Shown: positions 54,738-54,863 of the stretch, piece after piece
Position numbering within the stretch: the stretch's first letter is position 1
How the letters are laid out: every line of letters starts with the position of its first letter
From: Gemmatimonadota bacterium
Lineage (GTDB): Bacteria; Gemmatimonadota; Gemmatimonadetes; Longimicrobiales; Gaopeijiaceae
Direction: 5' to 3'
DNA length: 54,863 bases
NCBI GenBank assembly: GCA_028874905.1
Contig: JAPPGZ010000097.1
Coordinates: 1-54,863, forward strand
Notes under the pieces: model-generated
Seen by the model: the letters and a program-made list of their open reading frames with translations, nothing else
Told to the model about the DNA's origin: nothing
Databases searched by the model: none
Translations under genes and position numbers: made by a program

Positions 54738-54773
54738 ATGAACCTGCGGACCCGGGTCAGATGCCCACACTGA
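54738..54773 (+). CDS. 11-codon leader ORF overlapping the rpsL start
   Basis: The ATG at 54738 is preceded by GGAG (54726-54729, 8-base gap), a better ribosome site than rpsL itself has. It encodes [11 protein letters not shown] and stops at 54771-54773, 13 bases inside rpsL in another frame. This fits a leader peptide that couples translation into rpsL. It could also be chance. Confidence 0.4.
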   Translation: MNLRTRVRCPH

Positions 54774-54863
54774 ACCAACTGGTGCGAAAGGGGCGCGCGC
54801 GGCTGGCGAAGAAGAACAAGTCGCCCGCGCTCCAGAAGAACCCCCAGAAGCGGGGGGTCTGCA
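54761..54863 (+). CDS. rpsL: 30S ribosomal protein S12 (partial, runs off the window)
   Basis: The first 34 codons of S12 are present: [20 protein letters not shown], then [14 protein letters not shown], matching the conserved S12 N-terminus that begins [12 protein letters not shown]. S12 is part of the 30S decoding centre and the site of streptomycin resistance changes, which lie beyond the window edge. The ribosome site directly upstream is weak (GGGTCAG), consistent with coupling to the leader ORF. Genes for S7 and EF-G probably follow outside the window. Confidence 0.97.
   Translation, partial: MPTLNQLVRKGRARLAKKNKSPALQKNPQKRGVC

Noticed and set aside
1-54863. tRNA, rRNA or CRISPR arrays
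   Set aside because: No cloverleaf-type sequence, rRNA signature or regularly spaced direct repeat was seen on either strand by eye.

Overview
The window is a GC-rich chromosomal segment, most likely from a Gemmatimonadota bacterium or a close relative in the FCB group. This is inferred from protein content: secreted six-bladed propellers, two very large Asp-box (sortilin/VPS10-like) proteins, S9 and M16 peptidases, secreted amidases and TonB-dependent receptors, dense GTG/TTG starts, and a purEK-rpsL end. No rRNA, tRNA or CRISPR array was seen.

Left end (1-6000) looks accessory. A pair of overlapping propeller lipoproteins is bracketed by inverted copies of a short hairpin repeat. It is followed by a single-chain GmrSD-type (DUF262+DUF1524) restriction protein, a small GIY-YIG nuclease-like protein, an AT-rich patch and a REP-like repeat.

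6000-25000 is mostly envelope and secreted-enzyme genes: an S9 peptidase, a geranylgeranyl-reductase-like flavoprotein, two paralogous lipoproteins with Ig-like repeats and plant-type LRRs coupled to a secreted amidase, an RND pump with its adaptor, a TonB-dependent receptor, and an NHL-repeat protein coupled to an unusual membrane-tethered M16 peptidase.

24741-28819 (minus) encodes a three-subunit periplasmic molybdenum hydroxylase resembling PaoABC. Its small subunit carries a Tat signal and its FAD subunit an extra cysteine loop.

28932-40220 is a vitamin B12 locus and the most interesting part of the window. Two cobalamin riboswitches lie back to back between divergent operons. The minus operon encodes a BtuB-like receptor followed by a beta-propeller lipoprotein placed like Bacteroides BtuG. 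The plus operon encodes BtuF, a secreted three-domain RidA protein, CobT, CobU, CobS, CobC, BtuC and BtuD, mostly with 4-base start/stop overlaps. It covers corrinoid capture, import and nucleotide-loop assembly. No corrin-ring synthesis is present, so the window points to salvage.

40201-50377 holds an Asp-box protein with a dockerin-like end coupled to an Ig-like lipoprotein, a second amidase, a second Asp-box protein, and a Phd/PIN toxin-antitoxin pair with a palindromic operator. 50407 to the end holds an acyl-CoA oxidase-like enzyme, purE-purK, and the start of rpsL. rpsL is preceded by a promoter, a terminator-like hairpin and an 11-codon overlapping leader ORF.
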